A stretch of DNA of 64,000 nucleotides from Dolomedes plantarius (GCA_907164885.2 OU015496.1:131816875-131880874), one strand, 5' to 3'; shown: positions 34,898 to 49,064, numbered from the stretch's first letter. Notes: generated by a model not told the origin, from the sequence alone. Numbers and translations: made by a program.

Positions 34898-35620
34898 AAT
34901 CTCTAAACAACTCATGGAGATTATCGCTTTTGAAATCGTGTAAGTCCATGAGGTCGAAAATTATTTTTGCTAAAGATGTTTGGAAAAATAAATGAGCTTT
35001 TATTTTTCTAGCGTATGCATGGCCAGGCAACATTTTTTCAACTGCCGTAGTTACGTACATCAAAGTTAGTATTTATTTTAGCCCACCTCCAGCCATTATG
35101 TACTCAATGCAGTCTTAGTATGACAAAAAAATGTAGAATTCACCAAGTCTCCAAATGCAACCTGACAACAATGGATTGGATGTTGTTGAAACTTTCTCTT
35201 GAGCTTTGATATGCAGAGGTTTGACAAACGTGAGTATGCAAGACTTTAGGCGAACATGCGCGGGTCATCCCCCCATCGCGATGGGGATAACCCGCGCATC
35301 CGCGTCCCAGGTGTGATAGTTCACTTCTTTAAAAGTCAATTATCTTTGTTCGTGTTAGACTGATTAAAAAATGAAATCAATGTTTTTGTTCACAATTTAG
35401 TGCTCTTCAATTTTTGTACTCAAATATTTTACATTAAAGTGAATATTTCTCAAGTAATTTGCAAAAAACCAAAAAAGTGTACACATTTTTCAAGATGGCG
35501 GCAAAAGCTCAAGACTGATCGGTGGGAACTTTTAGTATGTTCAGCAGTATGTTCAAACAAACATCTCCACCAATTTTCAAAACTTTCATATTTTTTTGCC
35601 ATAAAACCTATTTTGACTGG
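34898..35620 (-). repeat. Right terminal inverted repeat, with antisense copy of the N-terminal coding part
   Basis: Read on the minus strand it encodes MLPGHAYARK, then LMDLHDFKSDNLHELFRDF (in 34898-35032), paralleling the left side. The transposon therefore carries two diverging copies of that coding segment. Confidence 0.85.
35257..35298. repeat. GC-rich hairpin in the right TIR
   Basis: TGCGCGGGTCATCCCCCC, ATCGCGAT and GGGGATAACCCGCGCA. It is the counterpart of 32440-32482, with the stem preserved despite point differences. Confidence 0.9.
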
Positions 35621-35763
35621 ACTACTAGGCTGAAACTTCTATCAATCACATAATTTATATTAGAATAACGATAGATAAATAAAGTATGCCTGAAATATCA
35701 GAAAATTTTATACACACTTTTCAATTCCTTTTCCGAAATAGAAAATGTTCCCTTGCACTTTTG

Positions 35764-36456
<693 letters not shown>

Positions 36457-36540
<84 letters not shown>

Positions 36541-36547
36541 ATATATA
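36457..36547. repeat. (TA)n microsatellite left of Tc1 copy 2
   Basis: TA run with one TT interruption near 36529. It forms one side of the split microsatellite. Confidence 0.97.
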
Positions 36548-38816
<2,269 letters not shown>

Positions 38817-41280
38817 AAAGTCGGCTGGAATACCTCCCCTCGGATACAGACAGTGAGTTGAGCCGCCATCAATCCTTTTCAACGGAGAAAAAACTCCCCT
38901 ATCTTACCATGTGACATTGATAACTTTACTGGAATACAATATTGGGCTGAGTGTGTCGCGTACAAATCCCGTGGATTCCCACGAAGTGAACTTTGATTGA
39001 ATCTGAAATTTAAATTTTTGTGTCAAAAAGGAGTTTCATTTCCGGATTACATTAAGTCAAGATGATGTCGCTTACTTCGGAGTGACCACCAGTGTTAGTT
39101 TTGAATATTTTTCAGTCGTCGAATCATGTGTGAACTTCCGAAGTTTCGTGGCAGAGATTTCGTGAAAAAATATTTTCAGATTATGTGAAACGTCGATTTT
39201 CACTAATCGTTGACCTGGGGATAAAAATATCCCGAGAAATTCTGCGAAAACATGCTGTGTGCAGTGGAATAGTCTGTTGAATACAACGTGCGAAGTTTTG
39301 AATTTAATTGACTGGAAATTCACTTTTATGAGAGACTGTCATCTAGTGTCATCTCCAATTGGGATATTGAGTTCTAGGACTATTTCGAAATAAAAACTGT
39401 CACCTTGGGACTGGCTAAGCTAAGAACTTCACCAAGATAAATTCAGAACCGAGCTGCAGATGTTAAATATATGAAAAATGTGTATAATTAATTTGGAAAT
39501 ACTAATGGTGAAAATTAATAAGGATAATGGTAAAGAGTGTGAATAACCACTTCAATTGGTAAGCTAAAATTTACGAATTATTGTTAAGGGTGAAAATTTT
39601 AATATTAATAGATATTGATAAAAATTTATTATAAATGTGTTTCGGTGAAAGTATTTTCAAATTATTGATTTAATTAAGTACTGATGATAAAAAATAAATC
39701 GATAAAAAGTAAAACGAAAGTAGGAATCATTGGTTTAAAACGTGTATTTTGTTTTTGATTTTAAAATGTTTCATGTTGATTTGCATTTTGATAGAATTTT
39801 AAGAGTATATTTTTTCCTATTATAAGATATTTGAATTTAAAGAAATTTTTGAGACTTATATGTGATAAATTTATTATAAGTGTGTGTTTTAGTGTAATTT
39901 TATAATATTTCTATGTTCTTTTTCTGATAATGAATATTTTAGTGTTTTAAGATAATTAATGATCCTTGGTTACGTTAAACTGAAATATTAAATGAGTAAA
40001 GTAATGTTACGAGTATCTAATTTAGCACGCAGTTCTGAATCGTCGCGGAGAAAAAGAAAAATAACTAATCATTTCCGGTTTCGGGCGCCGTTGTATTACA
40101 TTTCGAAGGTCGCCTCCGCAATAAATTTGAATGCTCAGCATTAGTTTTGTAAACACGATCATGAAAAGAGCCAAACTTGTTTTGATTCATTTAACTTAGA
40201 ATTTTTGCGACTCTACATTTAAACATGATGCCTGTGGTTTTGGTTTTGGAAAATATCTGCAGGGATAACATAGTAATTTTCAGACATCAAGAAAATTTTA
40301 TAATTTAAGTACTTTGACATATTACATTTGATGTTGAAACCTCGTAAATTGTTCTACGAATTTAAGTAAAGGAGATTTCTGGAGGTTAGTCGACAGTTAA
40401 AATTCGTGTTACGATTTTCATAAACGGAACGTCTTTATAACATGACTTAGGGTGCCAAAAAACCACAATTGGAGAATTGAAAAAACCATTGTATGTTATA
40501 TTTGGTTCATCCGCCCCAGAAAATTCTCGAAATAGAAATAATGAAGAATAATAAATAAATAGGAAAGATAATATTATAATGAGAAATATGTTTTAAGATA
40601 TTAAATACAAATGATGAATATTTGGGAACTTTACAGCGAGGATTCATACCAAAATGTGATATAAGAAAAGAAAAATTGTTTTTGGTTTATCGATTTCATG
40701 ATTAACTTAATAAAACTGAGATATCTATTGGTAAAAGAATTTTGATTATTTGTGTCAATTGATAGAATAATAGTTTGAAATTTGAACATTAACATTAAAT
40801 TATGACAATTGATAGAGAATATTAAGGTGTTATTATTGGTATTAGGAGTATTTTATTATTGTGTGTTTAATACTTTCATATGTTGTGTATTTTTGATTCT
40901 ATTGAATATAAAATTGATAGACCAAACTTTCACACTAAACGAGATTCTGAAATTGTTCATGCTTGCAGATTGAGATATTATAATGCACCAGAGAACTTAA
41001 AACTACACCACGAATAATGACAAACATTAGATCCATTTTTCTTTCTTTTCTATGTGATGCTTAACATCATTATATTTTTTTTTAAAAAGACTCTTCCTCC
41101 TTATTAGTCAGAGAACAATATGGAGAAAGAAAACCCACTTGTTACACAAACATAAACACAACCCTCACTGCTTAGAGGTAGAATTAAAGAATTTGAGACT
41201 AAGAGTTGGGGAACACACATACAACAAGGTACCTTCAAAACAAGGAAATGGATCCACATAAACTTATAATAAATGTACAA

Positions 41281-41580
41281 AAATGAATAGTAGATAAATA
41301 ATTTGAAAATAAAGTGAAAAGTATTGAGAATTAATAAATAAAGTTAGAATAAATATGAATAAGTATAATTAAAGAATATTGAATAGAATATTGGAATGAA
41401 TAAATATTGTCGAAATAAAATGAATATAAGAAATGATGAAATGAGAATAAGAAATATAAAAGATATTAAAAAGAGATTTTTGTTAATAATAAGTAATATT
41501 GAAATAAAGGAGATAATGGATATTAAGAAAAAAATAGTGAGATAAATAAAGATACGAAAACTAGATAATGAGTGATATGT
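41281..41580. other. Extreme C-poor, A-rich tract in the LTR element
   Basis: I count three C residues in 300 bases of the plus strand, which is dominated by AAATATTGAATAGA-like text. Milder C depletion marks 39480-40000 and 40540-40900. No coding function is seen. Confidence 0.85.
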
Positions 41581-42507
41581 TTTGTAATTTTTATATACAA
41601 TTGATATATTTGAAGTGTGATTTTATTAAATCTTGTGATTTTTACTGAAAGTGTGATTTTTATTATAAACTGTGATTCTTATTATATAACTGAAGAACTA
41701 TTTTTCTTGATATGTAAACAAACCAAAATAATGTTATGTTTTATGTATTCTACATTGGTGAAGCAAAAATAAGAAACAGCAACACAAAGACTGTGATTTT
41801 TTAGTTGGTGTATTTTCCTCAACATACTAATGACTGTGACAGGACTAAAAATGTTGCAATTCATTACAAGATAAGTAAATAAAGATTTTTTTTTGGACTC
41901 ACTCCATAGTAGTGAACGCTGAGGAGGAACGTACAATAACTTCAAATTATTATTGTCATGTTCTATTCCATTTACTTAACATGTTTGTTTGTTGATTTTG
42001 ATATTTTCATTGTTATATTCTATTATTTGTGTGAGTCGACTCAAAGTTAAAATTGATGTAAAGTGAAAATTTGATAACTTAGTTTTTTTTTGGTTATGTT
42101 AATTGATTTTTTTTCTGAGATTGTGTTGTGTGGGGACTGCAGCCCTGCACAGCAATTTTCAGTTGATGATAAATTTATTTTTAAGTTTAATTTTTTTTCA
42201 AAGCAACAATACAGGAAGAAATTTACATAATTTACAATTTTCTATAATTGATCATTAGTTACTATAATTTTTTTGTTTTTATTGTGTTCATAAATTAGTA
42301 AATCATTAGTGTATTTTTATGTATTCAAATTTGAAATGTGCCATGTCTTGCCATGTGATCATCATACTAAATTAACTTAAAACATATGTTCCTTTTCAAA
42401 CTTTTCCAAATTTGTGGTCGACGCCCATTTTCCTCACATGGTCGGGTGAGTCTGTCCTCCAATGCAGGCATTGTTGGTCAGCCTCTTCTCGGACGGGGGG
42501 GATATTC

Positions 42508-43004
42508 TATAACATAAAAACCCCATACCATTTTAAAATCTAACATTATTCTAAATTCCCTTGGGCGTACGAGCTAAATTTCGCTTTTGATTCTAAACTC
42601 TAATAACCTCGAGAGAAAATATTAAATGGCTTCCTTTTCAAATAGGCGCGGCGTCCCCAATATTTTAGATAAGCTCTGCGCAGATTATATAAAACCACAT
42701 GTGACTTATCGACAACAGCAAATCCCTAATCGCGATGATGATCACATGACAAAGTTTATATAAACCACATGAAGGGTACATGTAACGCTTTTCGGATTTT
42801 GTAGCTGCCTTGAGAAGACGTATTCGCCGTCTAATAAAGATGTAATTAAATTAACGTTGTGGTGTTTTATGTGTCCGAGGGTGAGATGAAAAGCGGGAAA
42901 GAAAATTAAACATATGTGATGCACGGCCGGGCGCAAGTCATCCATCTTTAACCCCAAAAGAAATACCACTCAGGCCTTCCTTCGTCGGCCCGCGCCCGTG
43001 CTAT

Positions 43005-43008
<4 letters not shown>
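42508..43008 (+). repeat. 3' LTR, 501 bp
   Basis: It is identical to the 5' LTR except for one base at 42674. It is followed directly by TA repeats. Confidence 0.95.

Positions 43009-43058
<50 letters not shown>
43009..43058. repeat. (TA)n(TG)n microsatellite right of the LTR element
   Basis: TA to about 43039, then TG to 43058. It is the presumed right remainder of the TA tract that starts at 36457. Confidence 0.96.
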
Positions 43059-43538
43059 GGTGGTAATATGGTTAGCACCTGCCCCAGAAAGATCGGTTTA
43101 ATAGAAGATTGGGCCAACCATTCCACAACGAAGATATACTTAAAGAGGTAGACAAGCGGCTGGGAGCAATAACGGCACAGTCACGTTTTACATTTACATT
43201 TTTATTGAGAAGGACGGCAACACAACATCTCGGTGCAACGACAAATCGGGAAAGCTCTTTGATCTATGATTGCACTCTTATTTATAACTTTTTGAGGACG
43301 CCTTGTCACATGGTGTTTAAAGAAAGAGGTTAATTGGCTAGTTTTAGCGGTGACATTATACTTATTATATAAGTATAATGTCACCGCTAAACCTGCGCAA
43401 ACTAGTACGATTCTATGATTTCCCGCCGCGCAGCCCCTTTGTCTGTTAAAACGGAGTAAAACTTTAAACGAAAATTGGTTTGAACGTCCAAAGCAATTTA
43501 GAAAACTATAATTTAAAAGAGTTATGGGCTTTTTTATG

Positions 43539-43539
<1 letters not shown>
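43059..43539. other. Unassigned GC-richer segment with tRNA-like head and palindrome
   Basis: GGTGGTAATATGGTTAGCAC at about 43059 resembles a pol III A box. GATCGGTTTAATAG near 43091 is a poor B box, so a SINE-like start is possible but weak. A long palindrome follows at 43343-43391. No coding sequence recognised. Confidence 0.35.
43343..43391. repeat. 49 bp near-perfect palindrome (23 bp arms)
   Basis: The arm 43343-43365 (TTTAGCGGTGACATTATACT plus TAT) is exactly complementary to 43369-43391 with a 3-base centre. It would form a cruciform or hairpin. The function is unknown. Confidence 0.95.

Positions 43540-43606
<67 letters not shown>
43540..43606. repeat. (TA)n microsatellite
   Basis: TA run with one ACAT variant, leading directly into the 230 bp duplication. 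Confidence 0.96.
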
Positions 43607-43607
43607 C

Positions 43608-44057
43608 CCATTTTTACTAAGGTGAACTCAAAAATATATTATTCATCCTTACCATTGTGTAGAACCATGCTCTGTCAAAATTCCTGGACAAAATTTCTAC
43701 ATCGATGAGAACTTTCACTGTTTTCAACAAACCTTGCAAATTTGTAATTCCAAGTTGTAGATAATTAACGAAAGATGTTTAATACCACTTTTAACATATG
43801 AATCAAGTATGAACACATATTCACAGTATATATACATCCCATTTTTACCAAAGTAAACTCAAAAATATATTATTCATTCTTACCATTGTGTAGAACCATG
43901 CTCTGTCAAAAATCCTGGACAAATTTTCTAAATCGATGAGAACTTTCACTATTTTCAATAATCCTTGCAAATTTGTAATTCCAAGTTGTAGATAATTAAC
44001 GAAAGATGTTTAATACCACTTTTAACATATGAATCAAGTATGCACACATATACTCAG

Positions 44058-44067
<10 letters not shown>
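43608..44067. repeat. Tandem duplication, 230 bp x 2
   Basis: CCCATTTTTACTAAGGTGAA at 43608 recurs at 43838. About 215 bp following agree, with under 10 percent differences (ATTACGAAAG-type tail, ATATGAATCAAGTATG). Each copy is preceded by a TA stretch, so slippage or unequal exchange between TA runs could have made it. Confidence 0.93.
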
Positions 44068-44098
<31 letters not shown>

Positions 44099-44204
44099 TT
44101 GTTTATATATATGAGTGTGTGTGAGTGTGTATATTCAATTACACGTCGTATTACACGTGTGTGAGTGTGTATATTCAATTACACGTCATATTACACGTCG
44201 TGCG
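44057..44204. repeat. TA/TG microsatellite and 40 bp minisatellite
   Basis: TA from 44057 to about 44086, then TG. GTGAGTGTGTATATTCAATT followed by ACACGTC starts at 44121 and 44161, a 40 bp period. Confidence 0.9.
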
Positions 44205-44869
44205 TATATTCAAGTTTAGCTTGTTTATAATAGTTATTAAATCATTTTCTCTTGGTCAACTAGAATTCAGCGTTTGTGTATTTCTTTAGCAGTGATTATT
44301 TTCCTCTTCACCAAAGCAGTATCAATAATATATTATTCACCTTACTAAAAACAAAAAAAAACTGACATCTTACTCACACATCCAAACGCCTCGCGGGAGA
44401 ATGTGGTACAAATTTTCTTTACATTTGTCTTCGGGAAGTTAGCTTCTTTTTCGCTTAGCATTCACCCGCAGTCCCTGCTTCAAACAGTGTTGCAAGGAAA
44501 TAAATCATTCGTCGAGTGGTTATACCAGAAACGAGACTATAAACATCCTCGACAGCTGCTCCGTATGATGACTCAGAATGAATCTCCCACTAAAGCAATA
44601 TTACATTGATTTTATGTTTGCTCCAGAAGTTTTTCCCTTTTTTATTATAAGGCTAAGGAGACTTATGGGCGTTATGGGTATTATGTATAAATAAACAAAT
44701 GAATAAAATTGCGGCAAGAAGAATAGACCAATATAAATACTTGTGTTATCTGGATGTAATAATTATTGTAATAATCGTAACTTGTATATTAGTTTTGGAG
44801 AACATTATGTTTTCCTTTTTTATAACGGAATAACTTTGGTAATTTCTCTCAAATTTATGCACGAAAGAA
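44205..44869. other. Non-coding DNA, nothing recognised
   Basis: A 68-codon plus frame at 44403-44609 has no recognisable motif. Confidence 0.45.
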
Positions 44870-45355
44870 GTTTATTACAATTGAAAGATTTTTTAGGGAT
44901 AAAAATTAGTAATTAATTGAGAGGAAGCATGTTTTAATTACATTAAACATCAATAGAAGTTTATTATAATTAAAAAATGCTCTTTATGAATAATAACTAG
45001 AAATTTATTGGCAGGATGAATCTTTCATTTGTAATAAACATCAATTGATGAAGCTTTTTATGAATAATAATTAGTAATTAATTGATAGGAACCAATTTTT
45101 TAATTGTAATAAACGTCAAGTTAATTTTAGATAAAAGATGATTTCCAGTAATAAATGCTAGTAATTAATTGGTAGAAAGCATCTTTTAATTGTAATAAAC
45201 ATCAGTTGATGTTTATTACACTTAAAAGACGATTTTTATGAATCTAAAGTATAAATTAACTGGCAGGAGGCATTTTTTAATTATGATACACATCAAATGA
45301 TGTTTATTACAATTAAAATAATCTTTCTACAAATTTAAACTAGTAATTAACGATG
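44870..45355. repeat. Tandem array whose units carry a palindrome, ~95-100 bp x 5
   Basis: AATTGTAATAAACATCA and/or its inverse TGATGTTTATTACAATT appear near 44950, 45045, 45112, 45205 and 45300. They alternate with TTTTTATGAATAATAATTAG, TAATTAATTGnTAGGA and AGCATCTTTTAATT. The best-preserved centre (45196-45226) is a palindrome of about 29 bp. Unit borders are approximate. Confidence 0.75.
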
Positions 45356-46113
45356 CATGTATTATGTTGGCGACATTGCTCTCACACTGTTTCCATATTA
45401 ATAAAAAAAATTTTCACTGGAAAAAGTGATACAGTTAAAACTTTGCCCAAATTTGGAAATGCATATCTATTATAAAGTTACATTCATCAAGCATGTTTTT
45501 AAGAATTATTTTTAACATTATTTAAATTACAATTTTTAAATGCATATAAATGTAATTTGGTTTTGAAAAGTTCATTTTCATTTTGCGTGAAACTTTTAGT
45601 TTCCAAGAACATGAATTTTAAATTTTTAATTATTTGTGAAACCATTAGCTTAACTGGAAAGACGTTTAAAAATAATTAGTATTTAAAAAGTAATTTTGAT
45701 TATTTTGGCGAATCTTGAAATCCAAAGCCAACTTTGATGGTTAGTAATCAAAGATACTCTCCTAAAGTGAAGCAGGCAAAGTAAAGTACACGACATATCA
45801 CGTTCTGAGGTACTTTATTTTTAGAGTGATTCTAGAAAATTGCTATACTGATAGTATTAAAAAGCTTTTAATGGTTTTTAAAATTTGAGGTTTAAAAAGC
45901 TTCATAATGGCTATTGATATGGATATTTTTTTATTCTGTAATGATGGACAGCAATCTAGATTTACTGCATTTTTGACAAATCAATACTCAAATGACTGCT
46001 GTATAGAACGTCGATTTTGATTAAACTTCTGAAATTATATTTATTGCTGTTTCATAAAGAATCTAAATTTTTGTTTATAAACATTATATTAATGATTTTT
46101 TTTTCTTTTTCAG
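45356..46113. other. AT-rich DNA, possibly intron before the exon at 46114
   Basis: No repeats or frames recognised. A T-rich tract occupies the last 20 bases. Confidence 0.4.
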
Positions 46114-46216
46114 TCCGATTATTAGCACTGAAATTAATGCGATTAAAAGAAGAGTGGTAGTTGCCAATTTCAGTGACAGTGAAAACTTTGTGTTTTCTAA
46201 AGAACTTGTTTTTTAA
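46114..46216 (+). CDS. Candidate terminal coding exon, unknown gene
   Basis: A strong splice acceptor (TTTTTTTTTCTTTTTCAG, ending 46113) is followed, after one base completing a split codon, by the open frame PIISTEINAIKRRVVVANFS and DSENFVFSKELVF, then TAA at 46216. AATAAA at 46411 would be a suitable polyadenylation signal for a ~200 base 3' UTR. The amino-acid mix looks protein-like, but I recognise no family and see no matching upstream exon. 33 open codons could still be chance in this DNA. Confidence 0.35.
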
Positions 46217-46410
46217 CAAAATGTATATGCCTATTGTTATAACTCAAAATATAAAAATCATATATCTATGACATCTTTCTGGTACATTTTTTATAATATA
46301 AAGCATCATAATACTAAGCATACTTTCATAATGTCATGAAATACAGATTATGCTCTAGGCATATCATTTGTTGATTTATAACTGTAAATATTATTGATGT
46401 ATGATGCGGT

Positions 46411-46416
46411 AATAAA
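46411..46416 (+). terminator. Candidate polyadenylation signal AATAAA
   Basis: It lies 195 bases after the TAA of the candidate exon at 46114-46216. AATAAA is frequent in AT-rich DNA, so it is only supporting context. Confidence 0.25.
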
Positions 46417-47323
46417 ATACAAATATAATATTACACACATTTTATTGCCTCACATTAAGAACACAAACTACACCAGGCAACACGGACAGATACATTACAA
46501 AGACTACAACAGAATATATCGTTTCAGCTGTTAGGTGGCGTTGGCAGATTGGTCACGTGGGTATTGGTAACTTGGCGATTACAATTCTAGAGCCAACAAA
46601 TATCTCATGAGAAATTATTTAAATTTTTCTTGTAATTGCCGATAATGGCCTGTAATTGTTTTAATTTCGAGATATTGATAAGTTTTCTGATCATTAAATA
46701 CACGGGTACCTTATGTATATATGATAAAATAAATTAATGTGTTACGCATAATTGTTTTTCATAGCTAGAGCCGTTTATGTAAAAATTTGCTAAATTTCGA
46801 CTAAAAGTATTCAATTTTGTAAAAAATTGCATTGTTCGGAAATATTTTTTCGCCATTTTCTTATATTAGTGCTATATTCCCATGAAAACTCAGAAAAAAA
46901 TTTTCGAAACTAAAGTTTTTAAAAAAAAATAAGGGCTCAGAAGTGTTCGGATACCTTAAGAAGAGATAAGTGAAAATCTGGAAAGGAGGTTAACTATTTT
47001 CACTAAACGACCGCTGTTTATGGAGCTTTTAAATGTAGCTTAGGCACCGTATTTATGTGATGATAAACTGGTACCCCTAATAGAGCATTAAGTAAATTAG
47101 CACGAGTTTCTGTAACTGATATACTACTTTCTCACACTTCAAACTTTCAAGTCTCCTTATTTCTCTAGGAATCCCACCGAGGCCAAAAATGGGATGACCA
47201 TGACCTTTAACTTCCTAACCGAAACTGTAACAACGTCAATATAGTATAAGTCTATTTTAATCACTCTTGCCAGTCAGAAACGTCCAGATGTAAACTATTG
47301 GTAAATATCACTTACAAAATATG

Positions 47324-47326
<3 letters not shown>
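46417..47326. other. Non-coding DNA with a GC-richer stretch at 46460-46570
   Basis: The stretch TCAGCTGTTAGGTGGCGTTG with surroundings is less AT-rich and may be a decayed element. I cannot assign it. Confidence 0.4.
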
Positions 47327-47378
<52 letters not shown>

Positions 47379-47382
47379 CACA
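47327..47382. repeat. (TA)n(CA)n microsatellite
   Basis: TA to 47371, then CACACA. Confidence 0.95.
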
Positions 47383-47578
47383 AGTTAACTGCTACAAACA
47401 CAGTTGAGGTCCAACACTGTTGATCAGCTTATATGAAATTACCAGTGGGGATACAACCCGGAAGGCCTTAGCCGATATATCGCTCCCCATCCGGTTCAAT
47501 GAACACTTACAAGAGGTATGAATTGATCAGTGTTAATGTACACCAAGTTTTAACGAAATAAGTGTTAGTGCGAAATAA

Positions 47579-47621
47579 GTGTTAGTACGAAATAGTCTTT
47601 TTGACTATTTCGTACTAACAC
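47579..47621. repeat. Perfect hairpin, 19 bp arms, 5-base loop
   Basis: GTGTTAGTACGAAATAGTC, TTTTT, GACTATTTCGTACTAACAC. Immediately before it, CGAAATAAGTGTTAGT-like phrases repeat at about 20 bp spacing. The role is unknown. Confidence 0.92.
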
Positions 47622-47744
47622 TGCCATGGTACAGTAAAAATATTATATTTTTGATGCAATATTATACTAAGTTCATCGTATAAGTTTTAACCATCGATTG
47701 CAACCATTATATGTACCACCGAATAGCAACTGATTTATTTTCAG

Positions 47745-47817
47745 AGCTTTAGAGGACAAAGTTCGTTTTCTGAGTTGTGAACAAGGAGGGAATTTAGAGG
47801 TGTATTCTGTTATCTAA
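47745..47817 (+). CDS. Weak candidate terminal exon
   Basis: The acceptor TGATTTATTTTCAG (ending 47744) is followed, after one base, by ALEDKVRFLSCEQGGNLEVY and SVI, then stop. The split-codon phase equals that of the exon at 46114, so the two could be alternative last exons, but 23 codons is well within chance. No family recognised. Confidence 0.2.
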
Positions 47818-49064
47818 CTTATTTTATTGACCTGAACTTATCTCACTGTCAGTTTTGGACAATCTATTTATATCAATCAGGAAGTTGTCAGATAATGCTA
47901 AAAAGAACGTTTTCTTGTGTTTGTCAGCAAAAAGCTCAAACACTATGAGATCATGTCCGAAGGACGGCAGGGGTTGAGCTAAAACCAGAACATTTCACCA
48001 TTTTAGGAAGATGAGAATTTGAGAGTTTACAATAAATATTTCCTTGAATATTGAGAAAATTTTAAGAAAGACTGCATAGAAGCCTCAGAAAAAAAGGGAT
48101 TTTTGGAGTGATTGACAGCTCGGGTAAGGTAACTTAAAACATAATGGATGAATCTGATACCTTTACCCACACCAAGCCTTTCCCTTACGACAACAGTTGC
48201 TACCCACGAAATAGTGAGACCAACAAAAAGTACCTGCAGATTAACCTTAACATTAAAAAAAATGCATGATGTCTATTTTGAGAAATTTCCTGACGAAAAC
48301 AAACAACCATTGAAATAGAAATAACATTATAAATGTTTTCTAAAAAAAAAATCAATATGCACTTTAAGGTTCCTTCAAAACACACTTACAGGTTATGTGA
48401 TGAGCTTACGCATAAAATAAAAAGTAAACATGACCCTGACAAAAAATAAATACTTGAAGTGGGAAAGGAACTTCATTGAGTTCTTGCAGAGAGAGCAAGA
48501 CAAATCTTTAAAGACGACAGCAACTCAGCTTCAAATAAGACATATGTTTGCACATTTGATCTTCAAAGGACAACCTTTTTCAAAAAGTTCAACCTCAATT
48601 GCATACTAGAAAATAAATACGTTCTTATGCAATTTTGGTGTAATTCTTCAATGATTCTTTTGGTTGCATGTATATTTGGAATGTGACTGTGGGAGGCAGG
48701 AGTTTTGAGAATATTTATTCTTGTGTTTTCGAGTATTTAAAAGTAAATGCACGAACTTTAAAAACTCATAACATTTTGTTCATACCCATGCACTGCGCAA
48801 AATAGAAATGTAAAAATGGCCTTTGCTTTGCTGAAACTATCTGATTTCATAAGTGTTTTAAATGATAACAATCTCCCAAAGTATATAGTTTCAGAGGGAA
48901 AGTAAACCAAGTCCAACTTCTACTGAAATTCTGTGTGGTGGCCTAGTAATTATTGTATTTTAAATGCCAGTATCAATAAAATAGTGTAAATAAAACATGG
49001 CACTGCGTTACTGGACAAGAGCAAACAAACAAAATTCAATGGTTAATTGATTGTAATCTTTCAA
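47818..49064. other. Non-coding DNA, nothing recognised
   Basis: Only short motif-less frames, up to the LINE poly(T). Confidence 0.45.

Larger units (their letters stand above)
32077..35620 (+). mobile_element. Long-TIR DNA transposon with XPG-like nuclease gene (Academ-like), 3.5 kb
   Basis: The ends CCAGTCAAAATAG (32077-32089) and its exact inverse (35608-35620) begin inverted repeats that extend about 766 bp on the left and 723 bp on the right, at roughly 80 percent identity. They share TGAAAGTTTTGAAAATTGG, AAGATAATTGACTTT, GAACTATCACACCTGGGACG and GATTTCAAAAGCnATAATCT. A decayed gene for an XPG/PIN-type nuclease with cysteine-rich tail fills the middle. XPG-like nucleases plus long inverted repeats are the hallmark I associate with Academ elements. 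I cannot identify a clear 3-4 bp target duplication. The left end has an extra ~35 bp segment repeating GACTGG and AATGGCTAAAAAATA. Confidence 0.75.

Noticed and set aside
38817..38870. Primer-binding site after the 5' LTR
   Set aside because: TGGAATACCTCCCCTCGG starts with TGG but does not correspond to a tRNA 3' end that I can name with confidence.
39072..41945. Minus-strand frames of 83-87 codons in the LTR element
   Set aside because: No retroelement motif, wrong strand, and length expected by chance.
47430..47520. tRNA-like GGTTCAAT and paired GGGG/CCCC near 47445-47500
   Set aside because: No A box or cloverleaf can be drawn.
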